From Sphingobacteriales bacterium (GTDB lineage Bacteria; Bacteroidota; Bacteroidia; Chitinophagales; Chitinophagaceae), in assembly GCA_016200915.1 (NCBI GenBank), contig JACQDV010000009.1:1-56886 (forward strand): a DNA stretch of 56,886 nt, given 5' to 3'. The notes below the pieces were generated by a model that was not told the origin of the DNA, did no database searches, and saw only the letters and a list, made by a program, of their open reading frames with translations. The translations under genes and the position numbers were made by a program. Shown here piece after piece: positions 14,100 to 23,373 of the stretch; position 1 is the first letter of the stretch, and each line of letters begins with the position of its first letter.

Positions 14100-16067
14100 A
14101 TGCAACTGCTGAACCAATCTGCTTTTCTGCAATCACTCGGCTGGGCTATTGCCAACAGTTTGTGGCAAATGGCGGCCTTATGGTTATGTTACCAGCTATT
14201 CTTTGGCATTAATAAAAAAGCCAGTTCTTCTGCAAAGAATTTATCGGCTACCGTGCTGTTATTTGCAGGTACAGCCTGGTTCCTGGTTGGGTTTATTTCA
14301 AAGTACAACAACCTGCAAAATGAATTGGTAGTAATACTGCAGGGCGACAATCTTCAAAACAAAGAATCATTACAGGGGTTCGTAGTCAACTCCAATAGCT
14401 TTTATACATTCATCAACAGTGCCTATACATTCATTGAGAAATATCTTCCTTATTTATCCTCTGCCTATTTATTAGTTTTTTGCTTCCTGTTCATACGGTT
14501 GCTTTATGCATGGTATCAATGCCGGATAATTAAAACCAGCGGACTTCAGCCTATTGATACCGGCTGGACAAATCATTTGGAACAATTAACTCTTCAGGCA
14601 GGTATCGGAAGAAAAGTAAGCCTGTGGCTGAGTGAAAGAATTGATGTACCGGCAACACTTGGTTTTATTAAACCCATCATCTTGTTACCTATTGCTTCGC
14701 TGAATCAATTAACGACTGAACAGGTTGAAACAATTCTGCTGCATGAATTAGCTCACATCAAACGCAACGATTATATCATCAACTTATTTGTAGCTATTGC
14801 AGAAACTATATTGTTCTTTAATCCATTTGCTGTTTTATTATCAGCACAGTTGAAAAGAGAAAGAGAAAACAGTTGCGATGATTTTGTGCTTCACTTTCGC
14901 AATCAGCCCGAAACATATGCACAGGCATTATTAGTGCTGGAACAAAACCGTGTGTACACACAATCTTTAGTATTAAAAGCAACGGGTAATGAAGGGCAAC
15001 TTTTACATAGAGTAAAACGCATTCTAAATGTACCGTCCAAACAATTTAATTATAGACAAAAGCTCATTGCCTTTTTAATTACAGCCGGGTTATTAAGTTG
15101 TCTTGCCTGGATAAAACCTGCCAATCATCAGCAACTATCAGCAAAAAATTCATTGGATAAAAATGATATTGTAGCAAAAGAAAAAGGCAACAATAAGATT
15201 GTTCTGTCTCCTTCTATTATTGAAAAAAGACCCAATGGTGATTTGATGTTATTTGATGCAAAGAAGAAAAATTCATTACTGGTTAAAATAAGTAAAGACA
15301 AAATAAGATTAGTTGATGAAAACAATAATATTGACATTAATGCTGATGATCTTGAATGGGAAAAACTAAAGCAATTAAAGGATGAAGCTTTATTGGCAAA
15401 TGACGAATCAACCATTGAAATCCCAGCCAACCCGGATGAAGTACAGGCGTTCAGGCAAAGAGTGTCAGACAAAGAATTGAATAATTTCAGTTATGTAGCA
15501 CCTGCTATCATGCCCAAAATAAAAGCACAGGCAGAATTGATCCGTAAACAATTCAATTCAAAAGAGCATCAGTTGGAAATGAAGAGAGCAATGGAAGCAA
15601 TGCACCAGCTCAATCTTTCCAAAGAATGGGAAAACCTGCCTACCAAAGAAGACTGGGATAAGATGCAGCAGGAGCTCAGCCGTGAACTTTCTAAACTTGA
15701 TCTGCAGGTAAAACTTAATAACCTTACCCAAGTCAAACTCGATTCGGTTCTTTCACAATTTGAATTTAAGTTCAGCAAACAAAAAATAAACTTTGATGCC
15801 GTTCGCATGAAGAAAGAGCAGCGGATAAGACAGATCATTCAGCTTAAAGAAATGGCTGATGCATATAAAGAAGCTGAATTAATGAGAACTCAATCGAACC
15901 AGGAAGAGAATGCAGATGCTGCTATTGAAAACGATGATATGGTAATCATAGCTCCTAATACAGATAAAAAGACAAAGCTATCTTTTTTTACAGCACCGCC
16001 GGGAAAACAATTCAATAAAAAATCCCCTCATAAAGTAAAAAGGCCTTGCGTAATTGTAAGTCTTTAA
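14100..16067 (+). CDS. BlaR1/MecR1-like M56 family membrane metalloprotease
   Basis: A 655-residue protein with several N-terminal membrane segments (about 15-35, 50-70, 110-135) and the zinc motif HELAH at 215-219 in LLHELAHIKRND, followed by another membrane segment (about 225-250) and one near 320-340. The C-terminal ~300 residues are charged and coiled-coil-like and lack a penicillin-binding sensor domain, as is usual for Bacteroidota versions. The signal sensed is unknown; no beta-lactamase gene is adjacent. It forms a two-gene operon with the BlaI-type repressor. Confidence 0.9.
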   Translation: MQLLNQSAFLQSLGWAIANSLWQMAALWLCYQLFFGINKKASSSAKNLSATVLLFAGTAWFLVGFISKYNNLQNELVVILQGDNLQNKESLQGFVVNSNSFYTFINSAYTFIEKYLPYLSSAYLLVFCFLFIRLLYAWYQCRIIKTSGLQPIDTGWTNHLEQLTLQAGIGRKVSLWLSERIDVPATLGFIKPIILLPIASLNQLTTEQVETILLHELAHIKRNDYIINLFVAIAETILFFNPFAVLLSAQLKRERENSCDDFVLHFRNQPETYAQALLVLEQNRVYTQSLVLKATGNEGQLLHRVKRILNVPSKQFNYRQKLIAFLITAGLLSCLAWIKPANHQQLSAKNSLDKNDIVAKEKGNNKIVLSPSIIEKRPNGDLMLFDAKKKNSLLVKISKDKIRLVDENNNIDINADDLEWEKLKQLKDEALLANDESTIEIPANPDEVQAFRQRVSDKELNNFSYVAPAIMPKIKAQAELIRKQFNSKEHQLEMKRAMEAMHQLNLSKEWENLPTKEDWDKMQQELSRELSKLDLQVKLNNLTQVKLDSVLSQFEFKFSKQKINFDAVRMKKEQRIRQIIQLKEMADAYKEAELMRTQSNQEENADAAIENDDMVIIAPNTDKKTKLSFFTAPPGKQFNKKSPHKVKRPCVIVSL

Positions 16068-16123
16068 TCGCATTGCATATTTGTTTAAATAAATTTTTCT
16101 ATCTTAACAGCAAAGCTTGCTGT

Positions 16124-16462
16124 ATGGATAATGTTACTATTGAACAATATCTCCCTGAAGTATTTCAATTAAGAAAACAGGGAATGGAACTTTCTCAAAT
16201 CTTACTTCAATTAGAAAAACAAAATCTTTCAACTGAAACAGTCAATGCCATCATTCAGCAATGGAAAAAAATCTATTACGCTAAAAAACGTAACCAGGGA
16301 TTTATTTATGTTGGAGTTGGTACTTTCTTAATGGTTTTTAGTTTTCTGCTTTCAGTATTTCTCTTTTATTCCGACAATAGTATTGAATGGGCTTTATACG
16401 GAATTACTTTTGTTGGTCTCAGCCTTACCTTCAAAGGCATGGTAGATATTTTAGGCTGGTAA
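16124..16462 (+). CDS. small membrane protein of unknown function
   Basis: 112 residues from ATG 16124 (MDNVTIEQYLPEVFQLRKQG). The N-terminal half is soluble and helical (about residues 1-60), the C-terminal half has two hydrophobic segments (GFIYVGVGTFLMVFSFLLS and WALYGITFVGLSLTF). A longer version from 16046 lacks family-like sequence. No family recognised. It starts 57 bases after the M56 protease gene and could be co-transcribed with it. Confidence 0.65.
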   Translation: MDNVTIEQYLPEVFQLRKQGMELSQILLQLEKQNLSTETVNAIIQQWKKIYYAKKRNQGFIYVGVGTFLMVFSFLLSVFLFYSDNSIEWALYGITFVGLSLTFKGMVDILGW

Positions 16463-16554
16463 ACTATTCCCCCCCATCTTCTCTTTCTTTTAGCAAATAT
16501 TATTTGGCAGGTTCTCCCCTGCCATTCAACTTTGCTTACCATTAATGCATTAAT

Positions 16555-17136
16555 ATGAATGAAAGAGTAAGAAATCTTCAAACAGAAATTTTATCGAGCA
16601 ACTGGTACACACTCCGCAAAGTCAATTATGAATACCTGAAGAGCAATGGTACATGGCAACAACAAAGCCGTGAAGCTTATGACCGTGGCAATGGTGCTAC
16701 TATTCTTCTGTACAATAAAAAACAGCAAACAGTCATTCTCACCCGTCAGTTCAGGATGCCTTCTTATATCAATGGCAATGAAAATGGAATGCTGATTGAA
16801 GCCTGTGCCGGTTTATTAGATAAAGACAACCCGGAAGATTGTATTAAAAGAGAAACAGAAGAAGAAACAGGTTACAAGGTGTCGTCGGTAAAAAAAATAA
16901 TGGAAGCTTATATGTCACCGGGATCGGTTACAGAGATACTTTATTTTTTTGTGGCAGAATATGCCAAAGAGATGAAAGCAACTGATGGTGGTGGTATAGA
17001 ACATGAACAGGAAGATATTGAAGTGCTGGAATTAAAATTTGATAATGCATTAGCAATGATTGAAAGCGGCGAAATAAAAGATGGTAAAACGATTATGCTG
17101 CTGCAGTATGCAGCAATACATAAACTGCTTTCATAA
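16555..17136 (+). CDS. nudK: NUDIX hydrolase, GDP-mannose pyrophosphatase type
   Basis: 193 residues; resembles NudK, which hydrolyses GDP-mannose. The NUDIX box is complete: [20 protein letters not shown] matches Gx5Ex7REUxEExGU. The N-terminal strand region and the [16 protein letters not shown] motif are typical of the ADP-sugar/GDP-mannose group; exact substrate is inferred. It leads a run of three small enzyme genes (NUDIX, GNAT, VOC) on the same strand, with spacers of 44 and 3 bases. Confidence 0.88.
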   Translation: MNERVRNLQTEILSSNWYTLRKVNYEYLKSNGTWQQQSREAYDRGNGATILLYNKKQQTVILTRQFRMPSYINGNENGMLIEACAGLLDKDNPEDCIKRETEEETGYKVSSVKKIMEAYMSPGSVTEILYFFVAEYAKEMKATDGGGIEHEQEDIEVLELKFDNALAMIESGEIKDGKTIMLLQYAAIHKLLS

Positions 17137-17180
17137 GAATTGTAATTTTAATTCCTCTCATATGCTTAAAGAAACTTGCG

Positions 17181-17612
17181 ATGGAAATTATTTACCGAAC
17201 AGCAATGATCAGTGATGCGGCGGATATGGCCGTGCTGAATACACAATTAGGTTATCCCTCCACTACTGAATCATTAACCCAAAACCTGGAGAAAGTTTTG
17301 ATATTGCCGGATAATATTGTGTTTGTTGCTGAACATCATCATAAAGTTGTTGGATGGACGAATATAAGATTAAACAGTACCATTGAATCAGGAACAGTTT
17401 GTGAAATATGGGGATTGATAGTAGATGAAGCATACCGTGGCAATGGCATTGGTAAAGAACTGATACAAAGAGCTAAAGAATGGACAAAGCAGCAGGGAAT
17501 AAATAAATTAAGGGTAAGAACAAATGTCAAGCGTAAAGATGCCCATCGTTTTTACTTTAGAGAAGGATTTACAGAAACAAAAGAACAAAAATCATTAGAG
17601 ATAAATTTATAA
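17181..17612 (+). CDS. GNAT family N-acetyltransferase
   Basis: 143 residues with the GNAT fold. Motif A for acetyl-CoA binding is in WGLIVDEAYRGNGIGKELIQ (R/QxxGxG/A loop RGNGIG); the C-terminal part HRFYFREGFTETKE is the usual motif B. The acceptor is unknown. It is three bases upstream of the VOC gene, so the two are probably co-translated. Confidence 0.9.
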   Translation: MEIIYRTAMISDAADMAVLNTQLGYPSTTESLTQNLEKVLILPDNIVFVAEHHHKVVGWTNIRLNSTIESGTVCEIWGLIVDEAYRGNGIGKELIQRAKEWTKQQGINKLRVRTNVKRKDAHRFYFREGFTETKEQKSLEINL

Positions 17613-17615
17613 ATA

Positions 17616-18002
17616 ATGAAACAACAAATAGCACATGTAGCATTAGTAGTAAAAGATTACGATGAAGCCATTGGATTCTATACCCAAAAATTAAATTTCA
17701 CTTTAAAGGAAGACACTATGCTGAGTGAAACAAAAAGATGGGTATTGGTTTGTCCGCCCGGTTCATCTGCCTGTTTATTACTGGCGAAAGCAGCAAATGA
17801 TGAGCAGGCAAGCCGCATTGGCAATCAAACCGGGGGCCGTGTGTTCTTATTTTTAACTACAGATGATTTTTGGAGAGATTATAATAATATGACTGGTAAA
17901 GGTGTAAAGTTTGTTCGTAATCCGGTTGAAGAAGTTTATGGTACTGTTGCTGTATTTGAAGATTTGTATGGTAATCTCTGGGATTTAATTCAGCATAAAT
18001 AA
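17616..18002 (+). CDS. VOC (glyoxalase/bleomycin resistance) family protein
   Basis: 128 residues with one vicinal-oxygen-chelate domain: paired beta-alpha-beta modules beginning AHVALVVKDYDEAIGFYTQKL and ending YGTVAVFEDLYGNLWDLIQ. Metal ligands would be His8 and the late Glu of VFEDLYGN. Members include glyoxalases, dioxygenases and antibiotic-binding proteins; no specific role can be named. Followed by repeat DNA (18024-18106). Confidence 0.9.
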   Translation: MKQQIAHVALVVKDYDEAIGFYTQKLNFTLKEDTMLSETKRWVLVCPPGSSACLLLAKAANDEQASRIGNQTGGRVFLFLTTDDFWRDYNNMTGKGVKFVRNPVEEVYGTVAVFEDLYGNLWDLIQHK

Positions 18003-18023
18003 ATTGAAAGCTCCGGAAAATCC

Positions 18024-18040
18024 GGGTGCATTTCAAATTT
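18024..18040. repeat. solitary end of the MITE-like element
   Basis: GGGTGCATTTCAAATTT matches the terminal inverted repeat of the elements at 552-713 and 7332-7476. No second end or interior is present; a different inverted repeat starts four bases later. Confidence 0.6.
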
Positions 18041-18043
18041 AGC

Positions 18044-18106
18044 AAGAGGTGTCACCTTTAATAACCAGCTTTAAAGCTTAAACTCTTTCAAAAGGTGACA
18101 CCTCTT
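18044..18106. repeat. perfect 16-bp inverted repeat with 31-bp loop
   Basis: AAGAGGTGTCACCTTT (18044-18059) is exactly complementary to AAAGGTGACACCTCTT (18091-18106). Each arm is itself nearly palindromic (GGTGTCACC). No strong T-run follows, so termination is not its obvious purpose. It lies just upstream of the secreted-protein gene at 18140. Confidence 0.8.
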
Positions 18107-18139
18107 TTATCCTTAACTTTAATTATAAAAATTATATTC

Positions 18140-18601
18140 ATGAGTATATTCAAAAAGACTTCTGTTAGCCTCTTACTGGCTGCAATTTTTGTTTTGACCG
18201 CCGTTTATTCAAATGCACAGGCAACTACTAAAAAAGATGACAATACTTATACTGTTGAATATTATTATAAAGTAAAATGGGGTTACCAGGCTGAGTTCAT
18301 CAGTTTGTTTAAAAAGAACCACTACCCTGTTTTAAAGAAACAAATGGAAATGGGAAGAATTGTGGGATTAAAGGGTGAAACGCCAGTTTATCATGGTACA
18401 GAAGGTGAGAGATGGGATTATCGTATCACCATCACTTTTAAATCTGCTGCTGTGGCTTTTGAAAACTTTGATGAAGAAGCATTGAAGAAACAACTCTTTC
18501 CTGATCAGGCTACTTATACTAAGGAAGAACAACGGAGGTTTGAAATATTGCTGGCTCATTGGGACTTGCCCATAAAAGCGGTAGTATTAGAGGATAAATA
18601 A
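18140..18601 (+). CDS. small secreted protein of unknown function
   Basis: 153 residues from ATG 18140, where the signal peptide begins (MSIFKKTSVSLLLAAIFVLT, cleavage after SNAQ). The mature part has a ferredoxin-like or dabb/NIPSNAP-like look (TVEYYYKVKWGYQAEFISLFKKNHYPVLKKQ with later YRITITFKS), but assignment is weak. An upstream start at 18095 was rejected because it precedes the signal peptide and overlaps the inverted repeat. Confidence 0.65.
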   Translation: MSIFKKTSVSLLLAAIFVLTAVYSNAQATTKKDDNTYTVEYYYKVKWGYQAEFISLFKKNHYPVLKKQMEMGRIVGLKGETPVYHGTEGERWDYRITITFKSAAVAFENFDEEALKKQLFPDQATYTKEEQRRFEILLAHWDLPIKAVVLEDK

Positions 18602-18705
18602 CTATTTATAAAAGTTTTTTTATGTGGATAAATGCCGCATCTATTTATCCACATAATCATAGAGTGAGCATAGTGTTTGTAATAAAAAGGAAAATCACAT
18701 TCCAA

Positions 18706-18999
18706 ATGCTCACCATTTTGAAAAACATTCATTTTACCCGTTTAGTGAAAGCTGGCAGCTCACTAAAAGAATTTAACTTTCGTAAGCTCGGTTATGCCAA
18801 TGTTCCTACTTTTCATGTAGATGTAACGGATGAAAGAGCCAACCGTATTGTGTTTACCATGCAGAAATTAGAAGGTTCCTGGATAATGACACCTCTTGAT
18901 CTGCCCAAATGGATCAAAGAAGTTTGTACTTCGCTTAACCAGATATTGGAGGAAACAAATAAAAATGAAGACGAAGCAGAAACAACTGTTGAAATTTAA
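18706..18999 (+). CDS. hypothetical protein
   Basis: 97 residues from ATG 18706 (MLTILKNIHFTRLVKAGSSL). A longer reading from 18622 has an unlikely N-terminus. The sequence has a mixed alpha/beta look with a conserved-looking TFHVDVTDERANRIVFTMQK and an acidic tail (EETNKNEDEAE). No family recognised. Convergent with the cytochrome gene; stops are 8 bases apart. Confidence 0.6.
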   Translation: MLTILKNIHFTRLVKAGSSLKEFNFRKLGYANVPTFHVDVTDERANRIVFTMQKLEGSWIMTPLDLPKWIKEVCTSLNQILEETNKNEDEAETTVEI

Positions 19000-19007
19000 T
19001 CAGGCTT

Positions 19008-19352
19008 TTACTTCTCTCTCAACCCATCCTCTTTCCATTGTTTAAACACGGCGATAGTGCTGTCACTAAGTTTGTCGTGTTTAAAAGGCATAAACCCTTT
19101 TTCACCAGGGTTAAGCGAAATACGGCGGATGATATCATCAATATTGGCCCTCACTGTATCATAAGTATTCAGTGGTTTTACCCTCCCCCCTTTATCGGGT
19201 ATATGGCAGGGAGTACATTTTTCTGAAATAACAGCCATAACACCGGCATCGTATGTAACTACAGCAGCTTTAGCCGCTTTTTTAGAGGAACTGCAATAAG
19301 AGAACATAAGGATGAATGATAGAACTGAAGCGGAGATAAAGAATTTTCTCAT
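19008..19352 (-). CDS. c-type cytochrome-like lipoprotein
   Basis: 114 residues. The N-terminus is a signal peptide with a lipobox-like MFSYC (Cys20). One heme-binding motif CTPCH is at 46-50 and a plausible distal methionine is in EKGFMPFKHDKLSD. It looks like a small periplasmic mono-heme protein of the type also attached to larger oxidases; electron partners are not in the window. Stands alone on the minus strand. Confidence 0.82.
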   Translation of the reverse strand: MRKFFISASVLSFILMFSYCSSSKKAAKAAVVTYDAGVMAVISEKCTPCHIPDKGGRVKPLNTYDTVRANIDDIIRRISLNPGEKGFMPFKHDKLSDSTIAVFKQWKEDGLREK

Positions 19353-19453
19353 AACAAGCGATTTTGAGGTGATACCTAAAGTTGTAAAAAAATATTGAGT
19401 CAGCCTAAAGTTTTTGATGAGGGGAAAGCAATTATATTCGCAAAAAAATTGTT

Positions 19454-19711
19454 ATGGACTTAAAGGAATTATTTGAAAAAGCTGTTGGCGAAAGTAAATC
19501 GCTGAGTGAAAGACCCGATAATCAAACTTTACTTAAGCTTTATTCTTTATACAAACAGGGAACAGAAGGCGATGTAAATACCGATCCGCCGTCCAATCCA
19601 TTTGATTTCGTTAATAAAGCCAAACATAGTGCATGGGCAGAACTGAAAGGGAAATCCAAAGAAACTGCTATGCAGGATTATATTGATTTAGTAACAAAAC
19701 TGAAAGGATAA
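19454..19711 (+). CDS. acyl-CoA-binding protein (ACBP)
   Basis: 85 residues, exactly the size of eukaryotic ACBP. Typical positions are present: FEKAV...LSERPDNQTLLKLYSLYKQ, then the TEGDVNTDPPSNPFDFVNKA motif and AWAELKGKSKETAMQDYI. It binds long-chain acyl-CoA in the cytosol and buffers the pool. Bacterial ACBPs are scattered but regular in Bacteroidota. Its stop abuts the stop of the convergent glycosyltransferase gene. Confidence 0.93.
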   Translation: MDLKELFEKAVGESKSLSERPDNQTLLKLYSLYKQGTEGDVNTDPPSNPFDFVNKAKHSAWAELKGKSKETAMQDYIDLVTKLKG

Positions 19712-20878
19712 TTACTTTGCTAATACATGGTGATACCAGTCATTGAACTGCTTACCAACTTTAGTATAACTGTATCGTGCATTTGTTTCATCAGCAATTT
19801 CGCTTGTGGCAAATGCATTTTTATTTTGCAAATACCACAAAAGTTTTTGAGCAAGGTCTTCAGCATTTTCATTGGAAGCAAAAATGCCATTTACTTTGTC
19901 ATCAACCAATTCATGCATTGTGGGTATATCACTTACTATTACCGGCAAACCACAGGCATTTGCTTCCGCTACTACACATCCAAAAGTTTCGTAACGGGAA
20001 AAAAGAATTAAAGCATCGGCCTGCTGCATTTTCTTTACAAGTTGCTCCTGCCCAACTTCACTGTAATGTTCAATTTTATTTTCAAGACGATATTGTTTAC
20101 TTAAGCGTTTTATAATTTCAGTCTCGTTACTGAAAATGATCAATCGGAAATCTTCATTCATTTGTTTAAGTAAATGAAATGCTTTAAATATTGCTTCAGG
20201 GTTCTTTTGATAATCCAGCCTGGAGATATGGATAAAAGTAGTTAAGTTATTATCAGATTTTGGAACTGGTTTAAAGATGGCTGTATTCACCACGTTTGGA
20301 ATAACAACATATTCTTTATTAATAATCTTTTCGTTTATTGTATCACCTAAATAACGGGAAACTACAGACAGACTCTTTGCATTATCCGCAATCTTTTTCC
20401 ATAAAATTTTAACGGCTGCTGATTGCTTGTAAAAGTTATCCTGCGCTTCCGGCAACAAACCACTCCAATGTTCTGTAACTACATAGTCAATTCCGAATTC
20501 TTTTTTTATCCATAAAGCCAGTAAACCTGCATTCATTGTTACCTGTACATGCACCAAATCTGGTTTACCATTTTCAATTATATATTGGGTAATAGCTTTT
20601 TTAAAAAGTTTACGGTACACAAGTGAAGAGAAAACACGATCAATAAAATTTATTCCTGTAGTAACGGAATGATAGTAAATTATTTTTTCAGTGAGGTTTT
20701 CGCCGGCAGCAAATTCTTCTTTGATTGTTTTAGTGACTTTTCCTTTTTCATCTCTGCAAATATGGATTACATCAATATTATTAAATAAACTGGCCGCACA
20801 GGCATGACGCTTTACAAAATCTCCATTAAATGGAAACACCTGATTGGGATACCAGCTTGCCAGCCATAACAATCTCAT
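19712..20878 (-). CDS. glycosyltransferase family 4 protein
   Basis: 388 residues from the ATG that gives MRLLWLASWYPNQVFPFNGDF. GT-B fold: the N-terminal domain ends near YLGDTINEKIINKEYVVIPN, and the C-terminal nucleotide-sugar domain holds FIHISRLDYQKNPE and the E-x7-E motif in FGCVVAEANACGLPVIVSD. It likely adds a sugar to a lipid-linked glycan. It lies one base after the flippase gene, so the pair is one operon of cell-surface polysaccharide assembly. Confidence 0.88.
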   Translation of the reverse strand: MRLLWLASWYPNQVFPFNGDFVKRHACAASLFNNIDVIHICRDEKGKVTKTIKEEFAAGENLTEKIIYYHSVTTGINFIDRVFSSLVYRKLFKKAITQYIIENGKPDLVHVQVTMNAGLLALWIKKEFGIDYVVTEHWSGLLPEAQDNFYKQSAAVKILWKKIADNAKSLSVVSRYLGDTINEKIINKEYVVIPNVVNTAIFKPVPKSDNNLTTFIHISRLDYQKNPEAIFKAFHLLKQMNEDFRLIIFSNETEIIKRLSKQYRLENKIEHYSEVGQEQLVKKMQQADALILFSRYETFGCVVAEANACGLPVIVSDIPTMHELVDDKVNGIFASNENAEDLAQKLLWYLQNKNAFATSEIADETNARYSYTKVGKQFNDWYHHVLAK

Positions 20879-20879
20879 A

Positions 20880-22181
20880 CTACTTGCTAAAAATTGTTTT
20901 TGATAATTCTTTAAAATGCATCCAGTCCTGCTTTTCAGGAATGAGGAATACCAGCAATCCACATCTGTTTTCTTTCATAAAATAAAGCATATAATATATA
21001 CCCGTGGCACTATATCCTATTGTACTGGCTATTGCCGCTCCGGTAGCACCTTCTTTAGGTATTAACAAAATGTCAAAAAGAAAAATAATACAAAAACACA
21101 ATACAGATCCTGCTAAATTGACTGGTAACTTATTTATACCTGCATAATAAGCTGCCAGTATAATGCCCGTGCAAAATAAAATTACTCCTGGTAACAGGTA
21201 AAGAAAAGGCAAAACAGTAGCAGCATATTCATAGCCAAAAACAAAAGGAATTACCCGGTTTGCAAAAAGCAATATAAGTAAAGCAATAAGGATATTGATA
21301 ATATTTAAAAACCTGATAATTGTGAGTAATACAGATTGTTTATTTATTCCTGCCAGTTTAGCTGTAACGGGAAAGATAATACCTGCAAATGCAACGGGCA
21401 TAACCCAGAAAACCTGCGATAGCCTGACAGCCAGTACATATATCCCCAACGAACTGCCCGGATGATAGTAATCCATAAACCAGTAATCAATTCTATAGGC
21501 CAGAAATTGAATAACATTAGTTATAAAACTTATTATAGAATATGAAAAAAAAGGGGTTAAGTTATTAATTTTTATTTTAGCAAAAGGAAATGGAGGATTA
21601 GTGATCCGGTAAAAAATTATAATGATGATCAAAATTTGAATAGCATAAAATAGCACAAAACAACGAACATAAAATTCTGCATCGTTGCCCGGATAAAAGG
21701 AAAAAGTTGCAGCAAATAAACCCAGAATACAGGTATTGGTAATAAAAAGTATTTTATAAATGCTGGTATAAAACCCCTGCCCATTATACAGGGCAGTATA
21801 TTTATCAACTAAAGAAACAGTAATAAAATAAATTATCCCTATCCAGAAAAAATGCTGATAAAGCCAGTAATGCCCACTATGATATTTAACACCCACATCA
21901 ATTGCTGTTGCAATTATTATCTGAATAATTAATAATAATAAAATCACCATACCAAGTCTGGAAATAGAAATTTTACCTGAAGCTAATTGATAAGTAACCG
22001 CAGCATCGGCGCCAAAACCCGTCAAAAGGTTTAAGAATGTTACATTGGCAATCATTAATGAGAATAATCCATACCCTTCTGCTCCCATTAACCTGGTTAA
22101 AAAAATATTTAAAATAAAAACCACTGCGAGACTTAGAAAGCGGTAAAATGAACTTTGAACCAGTACCCGTCCTAATTGCAT
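20880..22181 (-). CDS. polysaccharide biosynthesis flippase (Wzx/MOP superfamily)
   Basis: 433 residues, almost entirely hydrophobic with about 12-14 membrane segments, beginning SFYRFLSLAVVFILNIFLTRLMGAEGYGLF, the pattern of O-antigen/polysaccharide exporters. It would flip lipid-linked oligosaccharides across the inner membrane. The adjacent glycosyltransferase supports this. Substrate unknown. Confidence 0.85.
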   Translation of the reverse strand: MQLGRVLVQSSFYRFLSLAVVFILNIFLTRLMGAEGYGLFSLMIANVTFLNLLTGFGADAAVTYQLASGKISISRLGMVILLLLIIQIIIATAIDVGVKYHSGHYWLYQHFFWIGIIYFITVSLVDKYTALYNGQGFYTSIYKILFITNTCILGLFAATFSFYPGNDAEFYVRCFVLFYAIQILIIIIIFYRITNPPFPFAKIKINNLTPFFSYSIISFITNVIQFLAYRIDYWFMDYYHPGSSLGIYVLAVRLSQVFWVMPVAFAGIIFPVTAKLAGINKQSVLLTIIRFLNIINILIALLILLFANRVIPFVFGYEYAATVLPFLYLLPGVILFCTGIILAAYYAGINKLPVNLAGSVLCFCIIFLFDILLIPKEGATGAAIASTIGYSATGIYYMLYFMKENRCGLLVFLIPEKQDWMHFKELSKTIFSK

Positions 22182-22391
22182 GTAAAATAATTTCGGGGAT
22201 AAAATACACCAAAATACTAAACACTACAAAACAATTTAACAGGCAGTGGCTTAAATGATATATATAAACATATAAACATTTTAAATTAGCTAAATTTGTC
22301 TCATGCCGCTTCGTAAGGCAAAGAAAATTCGATTATTTATTTTATAAAAAGCATAGTTAATAAAATCAGGGGGTGAATACCCGGTGAAATA

Positions 22392-23363
22392 ATGAAAACG
22401 ATTTTAGGCAAGGATGTTAAGATTGCAGGTGAGTTACTGCACAAAGGTGAGTTGGTAGCTATTCCAACTGAAACGGTATATGGACTTGCGGGAAATGCAT
22501 TAAATGAAGAAGCGGTATTAAAAATATTCACTGCTAAAAACCGGCCTCAGTTTAATCCGCTTATCATTCATATTGCATCTTTTGATTTATTGAGTAAATA
22601 CGTAAAGCATTTTCCTGTCAAAGCAAAATTGCTGGCTGATAAATTTGTACCCGGTCCTTTAACTTTTTTATTACCCAAAAAAGAAATCATTCCCGATTTA
22701 GTTACTGCAGGCAGTAATAAAGTGGCAATAAGAATTCCTGATCACCCATTGACCGCAGCATTACTCGGGCAAATTGATTTTCCATTAGCGGCACCCAGTG
22801 CAAATCCATTTGGTTATGTTAGTCCTACTTCTGCACAGCATGTGTATGATAGTTTAAAAGGGAAGATTGCTTATATATTAGATGGTGGTGAATGTAATGT
22901 TGGATTAGAATCAACCATTATCAGTTTTGATGAAAAGGAAAATGTAATTGTTCACAGAGTTGGTGGTGTTCCGTTAGAAGAAATCGAAAATACGTTAGGC
23001 GAAAAAGTAATTCTGCAGATTCAGGCGCATGAATCTCCTGATGCACCCGGACAATTGAAAAGTCATTATGCTACACACACACCGCTGATTGTTGGCGATG
23101 TAAGTGCTTTAATAAAAAAAAATCAGGATAAAAAAATTGCCATTATTAGTTTCAAAGAAAAGTATGATGACAAAAATGTTATTCATCAATACATTCTCTC
23201 TCCTGCAGGCAACCTGGAGGAAGCTGCCAGGAATCTTTTTAAAACTTTAAGAGATGTTGATAAAACAGAAGCTGATATTATTGTTGCCGAAAAATTTCCT
23301 GATGAGGGATTGGGCCGGGCCATAAACGACAGGCTGAACAGGGCACAGCATATTTATAAATAA
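22392..23363 (+). CDS. L-threonylcarbamoyladenylate synthase (Sua5/YrdC type)
   Basis: 323 residues. Makes threonylcarbamoyl-AMP for the t6A modification at position 37 of ANN-reading tRNAs. The YrdC domain is residues 1-200 (KGELVAIPTETVYGLAGNAL; KNRPQFNPLIIHI; VAIRIPDHPL; AAPSANPFGYVSPTSAQHV) and the Sua5 C-terminal domain follows after the linker (SPDAPGQLKSHYATHTPL). This is the long Sua5 form rather than short TsaC. Convergent with the hemerythrin gene. Confidence 0.93.
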   Translation: MKTILGKDVKIAGELLHKGELVAIPTETVYGLAGNALNEEAVLKIFTAKNRPQFNPLIIHIASFDLLSKYVKHFPVKAKLLADKFVPGPLTFLLPKKEIIPDLVTAGSNKVAIRIPDHPLTAALLGQIDFPLAAPSANPFGYVSPTSAQHVYDSLKGKIAYILDGGECNVGLESTIISFDEKENVIVHRVGGVPLEEIENTLGEKVILQIQAHESPDAPGQLKSHYATHTPLIVGDVSALIKKNQDKKIAIISFKEKYDDKNVIHQYILSPAGNLEEAARNLFKTLRDVDKTEADIIVAEKFPDEGLGRAINDRLNRAQHIYK

Positions 23364-23373
23364 TTCGTAAATA

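Noticed and set aside
19777-20115. 112-codon plus-strand frame with many H/Q residues
   Set aside because: Shadow of the family 4 glycosyltransferase gene on the other strand.
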